From Paenibacillus humicus NBRC 102415 (GTDB lineage Bacteria; Bacillota; Bacilli; Paenibacillales; Paenibacillaceae): a stretch of 33,495 bases of DNA. Below, piece by piece: positions 6,469 through 14,077 of the stretch (positions are counted from its first letter, which is position 1; each line of letters starts with the position of its first letter). Location: positions 1 through 33,495 of the forward strand of contig NZ_BIMD01000053.1 in NCBI RefSeq assembly GCF_004000905.1, read 5' to 3'. A program made the translations under genes and the position numbers. A model generated the notes under the pieces. That model saw nothing but the letters and a program-made list of their open reading frames with translations, was not told where the DNA came from and ran no database searches.

Positions 6469-7418
6469 CAGGCTTCCCTCCTTCCGGCAGTCCCTGCCGC
6501 AAGCTCGGCGGTGCGCCTGCGCGCCTGCCGCTTCTGCTTCATCGACCGGTTGACCGTCGGGATGACGAGCGCGATGATGACGATCGCCGCCGTGATCAGC
6601 TTGAGATCGGACGCCTCCAGGTGGAGGAAGTCGGAACGCAGCGCCAGCGCGATGACGACCCGGTAGACGACGGCGCCGACCAGCACGGCGAGCGTCGTCA
6701 TGAAGACGCCGCGCGCGCCGAGCAGAGCTTCGCCGATGATGACGGAAGCGAGGCCGATGACGATCATGCCGATGCCCATATTGATGTCCGCGAAGCTGGC
6801 ATCCTGCGCGATGAGCGCGCCGGACAGCGCCACGAGACCGTTGGAGAGGCTGACGCCGAGCACGGTGGAACGGTCGGTATTGCCGCCGAAGCTGCGGATC
6901 ATCCGCTTGTTGTCGCCTGTCGCCCGCAGCGCCAGGCCTAGATCCGTGTGCAGGAACCCGTCCAGAAGGAGCTTGGCGGCAATCGCCACGACGAGCAGCA
7001 CGAGCGGATAGAACCAGGAGACGCCGCCGAAGGTCAGCCATCCGGAGCTCGCGATGCTGCCGAGCAGCGTGTTCTCGCCCGAGATGGACACGTTCGGCTT
7101 GCCCATGATTCTCATATTGATGGAATACAAGGCGATCATCATGAGGATGCCGGCCAGCAGGCCGTTGACCTTGCCCTTCGTATGCAGCAGCCCTGTGCAG
7201 GCGCCGGCTGCCATTCCGCCCCCGAAGGCGGCAAGCGTGGCAATCCACGGCGACCAGCCATGCGTCAGGAGCACGGCCGCGATGCCGGCTCCCGTCGTGA
7301 AGCTGCCGTCAACCGTCAAATCGGGAAAATCAAGGATGCGATACGTGATGTAGACCCCGAGCGCCATCAGGGCGTACATGAGCCCAAGCGCAACCGCTCC
7401 GTTCAGGGATAGGATCAA
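6468..7418 (-). CDS. ABC transporter permease (BPD_transp_2, TrpY-like)
   Basis: A hydrophobic protein of about 316 aa with eight or more membrane segments, in the branched-chain-amino-acid/sugar permease fold. The conserved DFPDLTVDGSFTTGA stretch near the N-terminus is characteristic of the permeases that pair with ABC_sub_bind receptors. The middle shows further family blocks, GLVALSGALIAQ and IVIGLASVIIGEA. The open frame has a GTG at 7427, but the ribosome binding site AAGAGG overlaps that codon. The TTG at 7418, eight bases after it, is therefore the better start. It sits 16 bp downstream of the binding-protein gene, and its stop codon overlaps the ATPase start. Confidence 0.88.
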   Translation of the reverse strand: MILSLNGAVALGLMYALMALGVYITYRILDFPDLTVDGSFTTGAGIAAVLLTHGWSPWIATLAAFGGGMAAGACTGLLHTKGKVNGLLAGILMMIALYSINMRIMGKPNVSISGENTLLGSIASSGWLTFGGVSWFYPLVLLVVAIAAKLLLDGFLHTDLGLALRATGDNKRMIRSFGGNTDRSTVLGVSLSNGLVALSGALIAQDASFADINMGIGMIVIGLASVIIGEALLGARGVFMTTLAVLVGAVVYRVVIALALRSDFLHLEASDLKLITAAIVIIALVIPTVNRSMKQKRQARRRTAELAAGTAGRREA

Positions 7419-7434
7419 GGAAGCCACCTCTTAG

Positions 7435-8481
7435 CTATTGGATGATGTTCGTTTCCTGGTCTTTCACTTTGGCCTTCATATCGTCGGTAACGTCAATGCC
7501 CTGGGCCTCTGCGGCCTTGAGATTGAGGATGAGGTCGAGCTTCTCCTGCATGCCCACCTTCATGTCCCCTACCTTCTTGCCGTCCTTCAGCACCTCGGCC
7601 GCCATTTGTCCGACCTGATAGCCGTGGTCGTAGTATTTGAAGCCGACTGTGGCGAAAGCGCCCTTCTCGACCGTATCACGGTCGCTGGAGAAGAACGGAA
7701 GCTTCTTGGAATTCGCCACCTGGATGATCGTGTCGACGCCGCTGATGACCGTGTTGTCGAGCGTCGTGAAGAGCGCGTCCGCGCGTCCTACGAGCGACTC
7801 GGCCGCCTGCTTCACCTCGGATGTATTGGATACCGGGGCTTTCACCAGCTTGATGTCATGCTTGGCGAGCGCCTGCTCGGCGTTTTTGGCCATGATGACC
7901 GCGTTGGACTCGCCTTCGTTGATGACGAGGCCGACGGATTTCACCTTCGGGAAGTCGGAGGCGATGAAGTCCATCAGCTGCACGATCGCATCCGGGTTCG
8001 TGTCGGAAGCGCCGGAGATGTTGCCGCCCGGCTTGTCCAGGCTCGTGACGAGCTTCGCGTCGAGCGGATCCGTGACGGCCGCGAACAGGATCGGCGCGTT
8101 CTTGACCTTCTCCGCTACAGCCTGCGCGGATGGAGTGGCGATGGCGAGCACCAGATCGTTTTTGCCGGAGGCGATCTTCTGCGCGATCGACAGGTTGTTG
8201 CTCTGATCGCCCTGCGCGTTGTTGAAGTCGACCTTGAGGTTGTCGCCCTCTACGATGCCGGCATCCTTCAAGGCGGCGAGGAAGCCTTCGCGCGTCGCAT
8301 CCAGGGACGGATGCTCCACGATCTGCGAGATCGCGATGGAATACGTTTTGCCTTCCGCTGCGCCTCCTGCGGAAGGAGCCGGGCTTGCCGAGCCGCCCTC
8401 ATTCGTGTTTTTTGCCCCGCAGCCTGCCGCCGTCATCAATGCCACCGCGAGGAGCGCGGACGCCCACATTCTTTTTCCCAT
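7435..8481 (-). CDS. Substrate-binding lipoprotein (ABC_sub_bind family, TrpX-like), 348 aa
   Basis: The extracellular receptor of the importer. A lipoprotein signal with a charged start, a hydrophobic stretch and the lipobox TAAGC puts the lipid-anchored Cys at about residue 21. A Gly/Ser/Ala/Pro-rich linker of about 25 residues follows. The mature domain begins YSIAISQIVEHPSLDATREG, the hallmark start of ABC_sub_bind proteins; TDPLDAKLV and FSSDRDTVEKGA are further family landmarks. Characterised relatives bind aromatic amino acids, but the ligand here is not determinable. It is the first gene of the three-gene operon, with a good sigma-A promoter 87 bp upstream. No T-box or other riboswitch is visible in the short leader. 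Confidence 0.9.
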   Translation of the reverse strand: MGKRMWASALLAVALMTAAGCGAKNTNEGGSASPAPSAGGAAEGKTYSIAISQIVEHPSLDATREGFLAALKDAGIVEGDNLKVDFNNAQGDQSNNLSIAQKIASGKNDLVLAIATPSAQAVAEKVKNAPILFAAVTDPLDAKLVTSLDKPGGNISGASDTNPDAIVQLMDFIASDFPKVKSVGLVINEGESNAVIMAKNAEQALAKHDIKLVKAPVSNTSEVKQAAESLVGRADALFTTLDNTVISGVDTIIQVANSKKLPFFSSDRDTVEKGAFATVGFKYYDHGYQVGQMAAEVLKDGKKVGDMKVGMQEKLDLILNLKAAEAQGIDVTDDMKAKVKDQETNIIQ

Positions 8482-8567
8482 GAATAGACCCCTTTTCCCA
8501 TATCATGAATTTGTCCAGACCGTTTTTTCATCCACTCTTTTGAGCATTTTGTAAAGCTTCTGTACCC

Positions 8568-8596
8568 AGTTTAAGGGGGAACTGAAATTTCGTCAA
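8568..8596 (-). promoter_or_regulatory. Sigma-A promoter of the ABC importer operon
   Basis: On the minus strand TTGACG (8596-8591) and TAAACT (8573-8568) are separated by exactly 17 bp, leaving a leader of about 80 bases. Confidence 0.65.
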
Positions 8597-8743
8597 TTAA
8601 AGCGCGACCGCATAAAGGCAGGAAACGGACAGTGCTTAAAAGCGGCTTTCCTTTAAATAAAACCATGCCATGCTCTTCCTTTTCGTTTCCAACCGGTTGA
8701 AAACCCGCAGCGGCTGAAATTTCCTCCCCGGAACGGGCAGACA

Positions 8744-8768
8744 ATGCGGAAAGGCCGCATCTTTTTTT
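8744..8768 (+). terminator. Plus-strand terminator with no annotated gene upstream
   Basis: ATGCGG-aaagg-CCGCAT is followed by CTTTTTTT. It lies 50 bp before the NUDIX start and faces the same way. The only genes to its left run on the other strand. It may end a small RNA, or act as an attenuator in a long NUDIX leader. The rest of the gap 8482-8818 holds the ABC operon promoter and nothing else recognisable. Confidence 0.75.
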
Positions 8769-8818
8769 ATTCATACGTGTCTATATAGATAGTGGAAAAT
8801 CGTAAAGGAGGGGTCCGT

Positions 8819-9253
8819 TTGCCGAAGTCGATCGGAGCGGCTGCCGTTATTTTAGATTCGGAAGGCAGAGTCTTGTTAGTGAAACATAGCTACGGCAACA
8901 ACAATTGGGAGCTGCCGGGCGGAAAAGCCGAAGACGAGGAGTCCGCCGAAGATACGGCGGCCAGAGAAGTGCTTGAAGAAGTCGGACTGAAGGTCGGAAT
9001 CCGGCAGTTGACGGGCATTTATTACGATCCGAACCATGATATGCATCATTTTGTGTTCATGGCGGATACCGGCCCTTCCCATCCGGCTCCTCAGCCAAGC
9101 TCGCCTGAAATTCTGGAATGCCGATACTGGGCAAGAGACGAGCTTCCCAGACCGATCAGCGATTTTACCTGCAAGCGCATTGACGATGCCTTGAATCCGA
9201 ATAGACCGCAGCTTTTCCATACGGTGGGACCGAGGCAGTGGTTGGAAGGATAG
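8819..9253 (+). CDS. NUDIX hydrolase, 144 aa
   Basis: A NUDIX-family pyrophosphohydrolase acting on nucleoside diphosphate derivatives. The complete Nudix box is visible from about residue 35: it starts GGKAEDEE and runs on to REVLEEVGL, matching GX5EX7REVXEEXG without a missing residue. The length is typical of stand-alone house-cleaning enzymes. The frame is open from GTG 8792, but the very strong AAGGAGGGG lies inside that extension and ends six bases before TTG 8819. TTG is therefore the likely start, giving MPKSIGAAAVIL. A degraded acetyltransferase reading frame follows almost at once. The specific substrate is unknown. Confidence 0.88.
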   Translation: MPKSIGAAAVILDSEGRVLLVKHSYGNNNWELPGGKAEDEESAEDTAAREVLEEVGLKVGIRQLTGIYYDPNHDMHHFVFMADTGPSHPAPQPSSPEILECRYWARDELPRPISDFTCKRIDDALNPNRPQLFHTVGPRQWLEG

Positions 9254-9258
9254 AATGA

Positions 9259-9777
9259 GGATGCCAGACAGAGCACGCATGGGAGCTTCATCGAATCGGA
9301 GATCCACTCATCGGATGGGCTGCGGCCAGAACGAACGATGTCGTCTTTGTGTACGAACAAGGCGGCCAGGTGGTCGGGTATATCCACGGCAGTCCGTATG
9401 AACTGCTTTTTTCCGGCTCTCTGGTCAACGTCCTGGGCTTCGTCGTCAAAAAAAGCCGACGAAACCAAGGAATAGGCGGCAAGCTGATCGGGCATCTGGA
9501 GCAATGGGGACAGGAGCATGGATTTTCGGGCATCAAGCTGCTGTCCCATCCAAGCCGGACAGCAGCTCATCGATTCTATGAGAGACGCGGCTACAGATTC
9601 ACAAAACCAAAAGAATTTCATCAAAAATTGGCAGGAGTGATCGAGACTAAGAAAAGTCGGCAGGCGCTGACGGAGGATCGGCGAAAACAATCATTCCGAT
9701 GGTCTTATCCGGATGACCACCTTTCCCTTGGCGCTTCCGCCTTCCAAGTACCGAAGAGCTTGCCCGGCATCCTCTAG
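9259..9777 (+). pseudogene. Truncated GNAT acetyltransferase remnant
   Basis: The frame encodes the second half of a GNAT N-acetyltransferase. VVFVYEQGGQVVGYIHG gives strands beta2-beta3, and LGFVVKKSRRNQGIGGKLI holds the acetyl-CoA motif A with RxxQGIGG. HRFYERRGYRFTK is the usual C-terminal block. The first 40 or so residues, normally present before the beta2 strand, are missing: the frame opens only at 9259, after a TGA, and has no ATG with a ribosome binding site. The GTG at 9349 is the first start-like codon but is unsupported. Homology-like sequence ends near 9630. The frame then runs on for about 48 codons into the convergent oxidoreductase gene, suggesting a lost stop codon. A working short protein cannot be excluded. 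Confidence 0.65.
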
Positions 9778-10701
9778 CCGAAACACTTTGTCCACAACCG
9801 GCTTGATGCGGCCGCTCTCGATCATTTCTTTTAAAAGGCTCAATTGCGCTCCGCTCGGCTTCATGAACAGGTAGCGATAGCTCGTCCGGCTTTTTTTCGC
9901 AAGCGCGGTGATTCGGCGGCTGACGAGGGCCAATAGGGCCGTTTTTATCCAGCCTAGCTGCTGTTCTTTTCCGAAGGCGGCGTTCGGCACTCCCGATATG
10001 GAGACAACCTGCCCGCCTTCCTTCAAGATCCGGAACGACTTTTCCAGGGCGTCTCCTCCTAAAGTGTCGAACACCGCGTCATACCCGGCTAGCAGCTCTT
10101 CAACCTTTTCTTTCCTGTAATTGACGATCCGATCGGCGCCAAGCGATTTGACCAGCTCGTAGCCTTTATCGCTTGCCGTCGTGGCGACAAATGCGCCCAT
10201 TTCCTTGGCCAGCTGGATCGCGAAGGTTCCGACGCCTCCTGCGCCTGCGTGGATCAAGATTTTTTGACCTTTCCGCAGCTTGAGAATATCGGTGAACGCT
10301 TGATAAGCCGTAAGTCCGACGAGCGGAATGGAGGCCGCTTCATCAAAGCTTAGATTTTGCGGCATCAGGGACAGATCATCCTCATGAACGGCGATATATT
10401 CAGCCAGCGTCCCGATCCTGTTCTTGCGGGGCCTCCCGTAGACCTGGTCTCCGGGTTTGAATGCGCTCACCGACCCGCCTGCCTGGACGACGACTCCGGA
10501 GAAATCATTTCCCAAAACAAGTGGAAACTTGTACTTCAGCAGGAACTTCACTTTCCCTTCCTTAATCTTAAAATCGATCGGATTCAAGCTGGCTGCATGA
10601 ATTTCCACCAGCACGTCATGCTCGCCAATCGAAGGCATGGGCCGTTCCGCCATCACTAACGGACTGTTCTTTCCATACTTTTCAATGATCATAGCCTTCA
10701 T
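9691..10701 (-). CDS. NADP-dependent quinone oxidoreductase-like MDR enzyme, 336 aa
   Basis: A zinc-free medium-chain dehydrogenase/reductase (zeta-crystallin/QOR-like). The N-terminal GroES-like domain contains AASLNPIDFKIKEG and LGNDFSGVVVQAG. The Rossmann cofactor motif is HAGAGGVGTFAIQLAKEMGA, and SLGADRIVNYR follows. The structural-zinc cysteines of alcohol dehydrogenases are absent. The start at 10701 is preferred because GAGGAGG lies six bases before it; the open frame itself extends to a TTG at 10716. An ArsR-family gene lies upstream in the same direction, and both promoter regions carry GTTTAAAC. Induction by an electrophile or quinone sensed by that regulator is plausible but inferred. 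Confidence 0.9.
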   Translation of the reverse strand: MKAMIIEKYGKNSPLVMAERPMPSIGEHDVLVEIHAASLNPIDFKIKEGKVKFLLKYKFPLVLGNDFSGVVVQAGGSVSAFKPGDQVYGRPRKNRIGTLAEYIAVHEDDLSLMPQNLSFDEAASIPLVGLTAYQAFTDILKLRKGQKILIHAGAGGVGTFAIQLAKEMGAFVATTASDKGYELVKSLGADRIVNYRKEKVEELLAGYDAVFDTLGGDALEKSFRILKEGGQVVSISGVPNAAFGKEQQLGWIKTALLALVSRRITALAKKSRTSYRYLFMKPSGAQLSLLKEMIESGRIKPVVDKVFRLEDAGQALRYLEGGSAKGKVVIRIRPSE

Positions 10702-10719
10702 TTCCATCCTCCTCAAATG

Positions 10720-10734
10720 TTTATATGTTTAAAC
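10720..10734 (-). promoter_or_regulatory. Promoter -10 and ArsR operator candidate of the oxidoreductase gene
   Basis: The 8-bp palindrome GTTTAAAC (10727-10734) lies directly upstream of a TATAAA -10-like box on the minus strand, within 35 bp of the start codon. The same octamer recurs at the arsR promoter. Confidence 0.55.
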
Positions 10735-10805
10735 AAATCAACCAATTGGTCGGAGCAGCAGCAAGAGCATCGTCTCTGCTGCTGTATTTCCTGTGCCGGC
10801 GCTCG

Positions 10806-11129
10806 TTACCGAGACCCGCTGCACTCGGCTTCAACGGCCGCAATCAACGACTTGAGCCGTTCAAGCGGCTTCCGCACCGTCAGCACATAAACATTTTCAA
10901 CGCCTTTCTTTTCGGCTTCAATATAGCCGGACTGCTTCAACACCTTCAGATGATGGGAGACAGCCGGTCTGGACAGATTCATATGGCTGGATATCGTATT
11001 CACGTTAAGTCCCGATTTGTGCTGCGCCAGCAGCAAGATAATGGCTTGGCGGCCGGCATCGGTCAACACATCCAGCAAAGGAATGCATTCTTGGAACTGC
11101 TGCAGGACATGCCCGGTTTGCTCGCTCAT
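10806..11129 (-). CDS. ArsR-family transcriptional regulator, 107 aa
   Basis: A small winged helix-turn-helix repressor. The recognition region is SSHMNLSRPAVSHHLKVLKQ, followed by the wing SGYIEAEKKGVENVYVL; the fold runs from about residue 15 to 95. The classical metal-binding ELCVCDL motif of arsenic or cadmium sensors is missing. The two cysteines (one near residue 15, one near the C-terminus) are far apart in sequence, so a redox or organic signal is as likely as a metal. The ATG is preceded by GAGGGAG. It carries its own promoter with an operator at +1 and is followed by the oxidoreductase gene. A GC-rich hairpin without a T-tract (about 10756-10785) separates them. Confidence 0.9.
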   Translation of the reverse strand: MSEQTGHVLQQFQECIPLLDVLTDAGRQAIILLLAQHKSGLNVNTISSHMNLSRPAVSHHLKVLKQSGYIEAEKKGVENVYVLTVRKPLERLKSLIAAVEAECSGSR

Positions 11130-11161
11130 CGTTCTCCCTCAATCCGTTCATTGGTTTAATC

Positions 11162-11200
11162 GTTTAAACTGAATTATAACCGTCCGGCAAATAAAATCAA
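11162..11200 (-). promoter_or_regulatory. arsR promoter with GTTTAAAC operator
   Basis: On the minus strand TTGATT (11200-11195) and a perfect TATAAT (11178-11173) are spaced 16 bp apart. GTTTAAAC (11162-11169) lies just downstream of the -10 box, a classic position for autorepression. Confidence 0.7.
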
Positions 11201-11383
11201 GACCGGGCTCGAAGCTTCACTCTATGCTTGCGGTTCCATTCACGGCGACCGCCGGTCCGCCCGTTCAAATCATGTGATTATTTGCCTATACCTATCCTAT
11301 CCCTCGAACGCGCAGATCGAACCGTCTATAGTAAAGCTGAAAGGCGGATTGTCTTGAGCCAAAACGAGGGGAGAGTGCGAACC

Positions 11384-12310
11384 ATGACGACTTATAACAA
11401 GCCAAGCGTGGCTGAAAGCGAAGTCGAGGACGTGGTTAAGGCCCACCTGGGCTCCATCGCCACGGAGATTATGCCCATGGATGGCGGCAACTTGAGCAGC
11501 GTCTTCTCCTTCAACCACGAAGGAAAAGGGCTTGTCATCAAGTTCAGCGACCTGGAGGGAGCCTACGCGACCGAACGGTTCCTGTCGGAGCTGCTGTCCG
11601 GCCAGGGAATCCCCTATCCCCGATGTTTGGGGCAAGGGAAGCATGGAAACTTGGCCTACGTCATCATGGAACGGATCGATGGCTACAGCCTCGCGGCCTG
11701 CACCCCCGAGCAGCAAGCCGGGCAGCTTCCAGAGCTTATCGATCTTTTGAATCGGCTTAATCAAGTGGACATACGGTTTACGAGCGGCTACGGGTGGATC
11801 GGGCCGGACGGCAATGGAAAGCACCGGACCTGGAAGGACTACTTGACTGCTTCGTTCGCGGAGGATCAGACGGGCACCTTCTGGGAGAACTGGCACGGCT
11901 TGTTCCGCAGCACCTGCTTGGAAAAGGACGTTTTCGACGAGTGCTACAGCCGGCTGATGGCCTACGCGCCTTACAATGAGCCCCACCGCCATTTCATTCA
12001 TGGCGATTTTCACCAATGGAATATTCTGTCGAGCGGCACCCGCATTACCGGCATCATTGACGGCAACTGCGCCTATGGCGATGATCTGGTCGATCTCGCG
12101 ATTCTCGACCGGCATATGGCAGCGCTTGGGGTCGTTCGGGCTTATCAGGACTACCAGGAGCAAGCAGGAATGACGATCCCCGATTTCAAGGAGAGACTGC
12201 TGGGCGCCTACTATATGAAAGGACTGGACGGCCTCCGCTTTTATGCGAAAATGGGCTGGACCGATGCCTACAACGGCACCCGCGACTTCCTTCTGCGTTT
12301 GGACTCCTAG
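11384..12310 (+). CDS. Aminoglycoside phosphotransferase-fold kinase (APH family), 308 aa
   Basis: A small-molecule kinase of the APH/choline-kinase fold. The catalytic loop is HGDFHQWNIL, with Asp at about 208 and Asn at 213. The metal-binding segment is GIIDGNCAYGDDLVDLA, with Asp at about 226. The N-lobe shows the nucleotide-binding GGNLSSVF and the lysine in LVIKFSD. The layout resembles hygromycin B phosphotransferase-like proteins, but many such chromosomal kinases act on sugars or unknown substrates, so resistance is not claimed. The ATG at 11384 is preceded by GAGGGGAG ten bases upstream. A TATAGT at 11327-11332 may be its -10 box. Transcribed alone, convergent with gpmA. Confidence 0.85.
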   Translation: MTTYNKPSVAESEVEDVVKAHLGSIATEIMPMDGGNLSSVFSFNHEGKGLVIKFSDLEGAYATERFLSELLSGQGIPYPRCLGQGKHGNLAYVIMERIDGYSLAACTPEQQAGQLPELIDLLNRLNQVDIRFTSGYGWIGPDGNGKHRTWKDYLTASFAEDQTGTFWENWHGLFRSTCLEKDVFDECYSRLMAYAPYNEPHRHFIHGDFHQWNILSSGTRITGIIDGNCAYGDDLVDLAILDRHMAALGVVRAYQDYQEQAGMTIPDFKERLLGAYYMKGLDGLRFYAKMGWTDAYNGTRDFLLRLDS

Positions 12311-12375
12311 CCGCCGTCCGGCTTGGCACGGGCCTGGAGCAGCCGCTTAAGGCTGCCGGAAGAAGAAAGCGAAAC

Positions 12376-12410
12376 AGCCGTCCGGCTTCAATGACGAAAT
12401 CCGGACGGCT
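12376..12410. terminator. Hairpin between convergent APH-like and gpmA genes
   Basis: A perfect 10-bp stem, AGCCGTCCGG with CCGGACGGCT, has a 15-base loop. On the minus strand it is followed by GTTTCGCTTTCTT, so it probably terminates gpmA and may serve both directions. Confidence 0.7.
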
Positions 12411-12447
12411 ACGTCCAAGACGGCGATTGCAGCGAATGCCTGCGCCG

Positions 12448-13197
12448 CTATTCCGACCGGACGTCGGGAGCGCCTTGAGCCGCTTCCTTGACATCGGTCT
12501 TTTCTTTGTTTTCCTCCAGGTAATAATGACGGACCGGCTTCAGGTCATCCCCGAGCTCGTAGACGAGCGGCGTTCCGGTCGGAATATTCAGAGTGGCGAT
12601 GCCGTCCCCCGGAATGTCGTCCAGATAGCGGACCAGCGCCCGAATCGTGTTGCCATGAGCGACGATCAGCACCCGCCGGTTCTCATGGAGCGAAGGCTCG
12701 ACCTTCTCTCTCCAGTAATCCAGCACCCTCTGCTCCGTATCGTCCAGATTTTCCGTCACCGGCACCCGGTCCTTGATATCCTTGTAGCGGGGATCCCTTC
12801 CCTCATAACGCTCGTCGTCCTTATCCAGCGCCGGCGGCCGGACGGTGACGGATCTGCGCCATAGATGGACCTGCTCTTCCCCGTACTTTTGCGCCGTCTC
12901 CTCCTTGTTGAGCCCCTGCAGGGCGCCGTAATGCCGTTCGTTGAGCATCCACGTCTTGTCCGTCGGAATCCAGAGCAGGCTCATTTCATCCTGGATGATC
13001 CAGAGCGTCCGGATGGCGCGCTTGAGCACCGACGTATAAGCGACATCGAACACATAGTCGTTCTGGCGAAGAATTTCCCCGGCGCGGCGGGCCTCCTCCT
13101 TGCCGCTGTCGGTCAGATCGACGTCCGTCCACCCCGTAAAGCGGTTTTGTGCGTTATACTCGCTCTGTCCATGGCGGACTAGCACGATTTTGATCAT
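12448..13197 (-). CDS. gpmA: 2,3-bisphosphoglycerate-dependent phosphoglycerate mutase, 249 aa
   Basis: A glycolytic enzyme interconverting 3- and 2-phosphoglycerate in the cytoplasm through a phosphohistidine. The catalytic block [18 protein letters not shown] contains the histidine at residue 9. [14 protein letters not shown] carries the proton donor Glu, and [13 protein letters not shown] carries the second histidine. The full length (249 aa) matches family members of about 250 aa. The frame extends upstream to 13311, but the ATG at 13197 starts the family homology and is preceded by GAGGAG. It is a single-gene unit with a hairpin downstream, divergent from the two-component system. Many Firmicutes rely on the cofactor-independent enzyme, so this may be a second isozyme. 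Confidence 0.95.
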   Translation of the reverse strand: MIKIVLVRHGQSEYNAQNRFTGWTDVDLTDSGKEEARRAGEILRQNDYVFDVAYTSVLKRAIRTLWIIQDEMSLLWIPTDKTWMLNERHYGALQGLNKEETAQKYGEEQVHLWRRSVTVRPPALDKDDERYEGRDPRYKDIKDRVPVTENLDDTEQRVLDYWREKVEPSLHENRRVLIVAHGNTIRALVRYLDDIPGDGIATLNIPTGTPLVYELGDDLKPVRHYYLEENKEKTDVKEAAQGAPDVRSE

Positions 13198-13312
13198 GGC
13201 TGAGTCAACTCCTCGTTTCGGTTGTGGAACTCCTGCGTTCTTCTCCAGTCTATTTTTACCCACCTGGCCCGCATGCAAGCCCTCCTGCCATTTATCCCGA
13301 TCCGGCCACAAC

Positions 13313-13341
13313 TTTGCGCCCGCCTATTCGTCTTCTATAGA
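13313..13341 (+). promoter_or_regulatory. Candidate promoter of the two-component operon
   Basis: TTTGCG (13313-13318) and TATAGA (13336-13341) are 17 bp apart, 40 bp before the response-regulator start. The -35 box is weak. Confidence 0.4.
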
Positions 13342-13381
13342 GATACCACTACTCCCTGCTACGGAGAGGAGCCGACTCGGC

Positions 13382-14077
13382 GTGACGGATCGAATTCTTA
13401 TCGTGGACGACGATGCTTCCATCGTCCGCATTACCGCTCTCTACATGAGGAAAAGCGGGTATGAACCGGAGGCGGCGGCAGATGGGATGGCAGCTCTGGA
13501 CATGCTGGAGAACGGAGAATATGCCCTGATCCTGCTCGATCTCATGCTTCCGAAGCTGAACGGCTGGGAGGTATGCCGGAAGCTTCGGGCGGAAGGCAGC
13601 CGGATTCCGGTCATCATGATGACCGCCCGCGGCCAGCTGGAGGAGAGGATCGAGGGTCTGCAGCTCGGAGCGGACGATTACATCGTCAAGCCGTTCGACC
13701 CCCGCGAGCTGATGGCCCGGGTAGACGCCGTGCTCAGGCGCTCCCGCGGCGGACAGCCGCCGGCATCCGGAGCCGCATGCCGCGCCGGCAATCTGCGCCT
13801 GGATGCGGAACGCCGGTCGGTGACGCTCGGGGGCCGCATGATCGACCTTCCCCGGCGGGAATTCGACCTGCTGCAGGAGCTGATCCGCCATCCCGGGCTC
13901 GTGTGCAGCCGCAGCGAGCTGATCGAGCGGATATGGGGCTGGGATTTCGAAGGCGACGACCGGGTCGTGGACTTGTATGTGCAGAGGCTTAGGCGGAGGC
14001 TGCAGCCGGCGCAAGGCTGGTCGATCTCGACCGTCTGGGGCGTCGGCTACAAGCTCGACCGGACGGACGAAACATGA
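13382..14077 (+). CDS. OmpR/PhoB-type response regulator, 231 aa
   Basis: A transcription factor controlled by phosphorylation. The receiver domain (residues 1-120) has the acidic pocket in VDDD at 8-11, the phosphoacceptor Asp at about 53 in LLDLMLP, the conserved Thr in MMTA and Lys at about 103 in VKPFD. The C-terminal winged helix (about 135-228) ends with the typical DRVVDLYVQRLRRRL and VWGVGYKL. The start is GTG 13382, ten bases after GAGAGGAG; the open frame runs further upstream without support. Its stop codon overlaps the kinase start (ATGA), which shows a cognate pair. The target genes are unknown; the exported protein after the kinase is a natural candidate. Confidence 0.93.
   Translation: MTDRILIVDDDASIVRITALYMRKSGYEPEAAADGMAALDMLENGEYALILLDLMLPKLNGWEVCRKLRAEGSRIPVIMMTARGQLEERIEGLQLGADDYIVKPFDPRELMARVDAVLRRSRGGQPPASGAACRAGNLRLDAERRSVTLGGRMIDLPRREFDLLQELIRHPGLVCSRSELIERIWGWDFEGDDRVVDLYVQRLRRRLQPAQGWSISTVWGVGYKLDRTDET

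Noticed and set aside
8482-8568. T-box or tryptophan-responsive leader before the TrpX-like gene
   Set aside because: The leader from the predicted promoter is only about 80 bases and has neither the T-box core sequence nor (G/U)AG repeats.
8571-8774. Minus-strand 67-codon frame (MNKKRCGLSALSAR...)
   Set aside because: It has no ribosome binding site, starts inside the plus-strand terminator and overlaps the ABC operon promoter.
11384-12310. Calling the APH-fold kinase a hygromycin or aminoglycoside resistance gene
   Set aside because: The fold motifs are clear, but substrate-defining residues cannot be judged by eye and many chromosomal homologues are not resistance enzymes.
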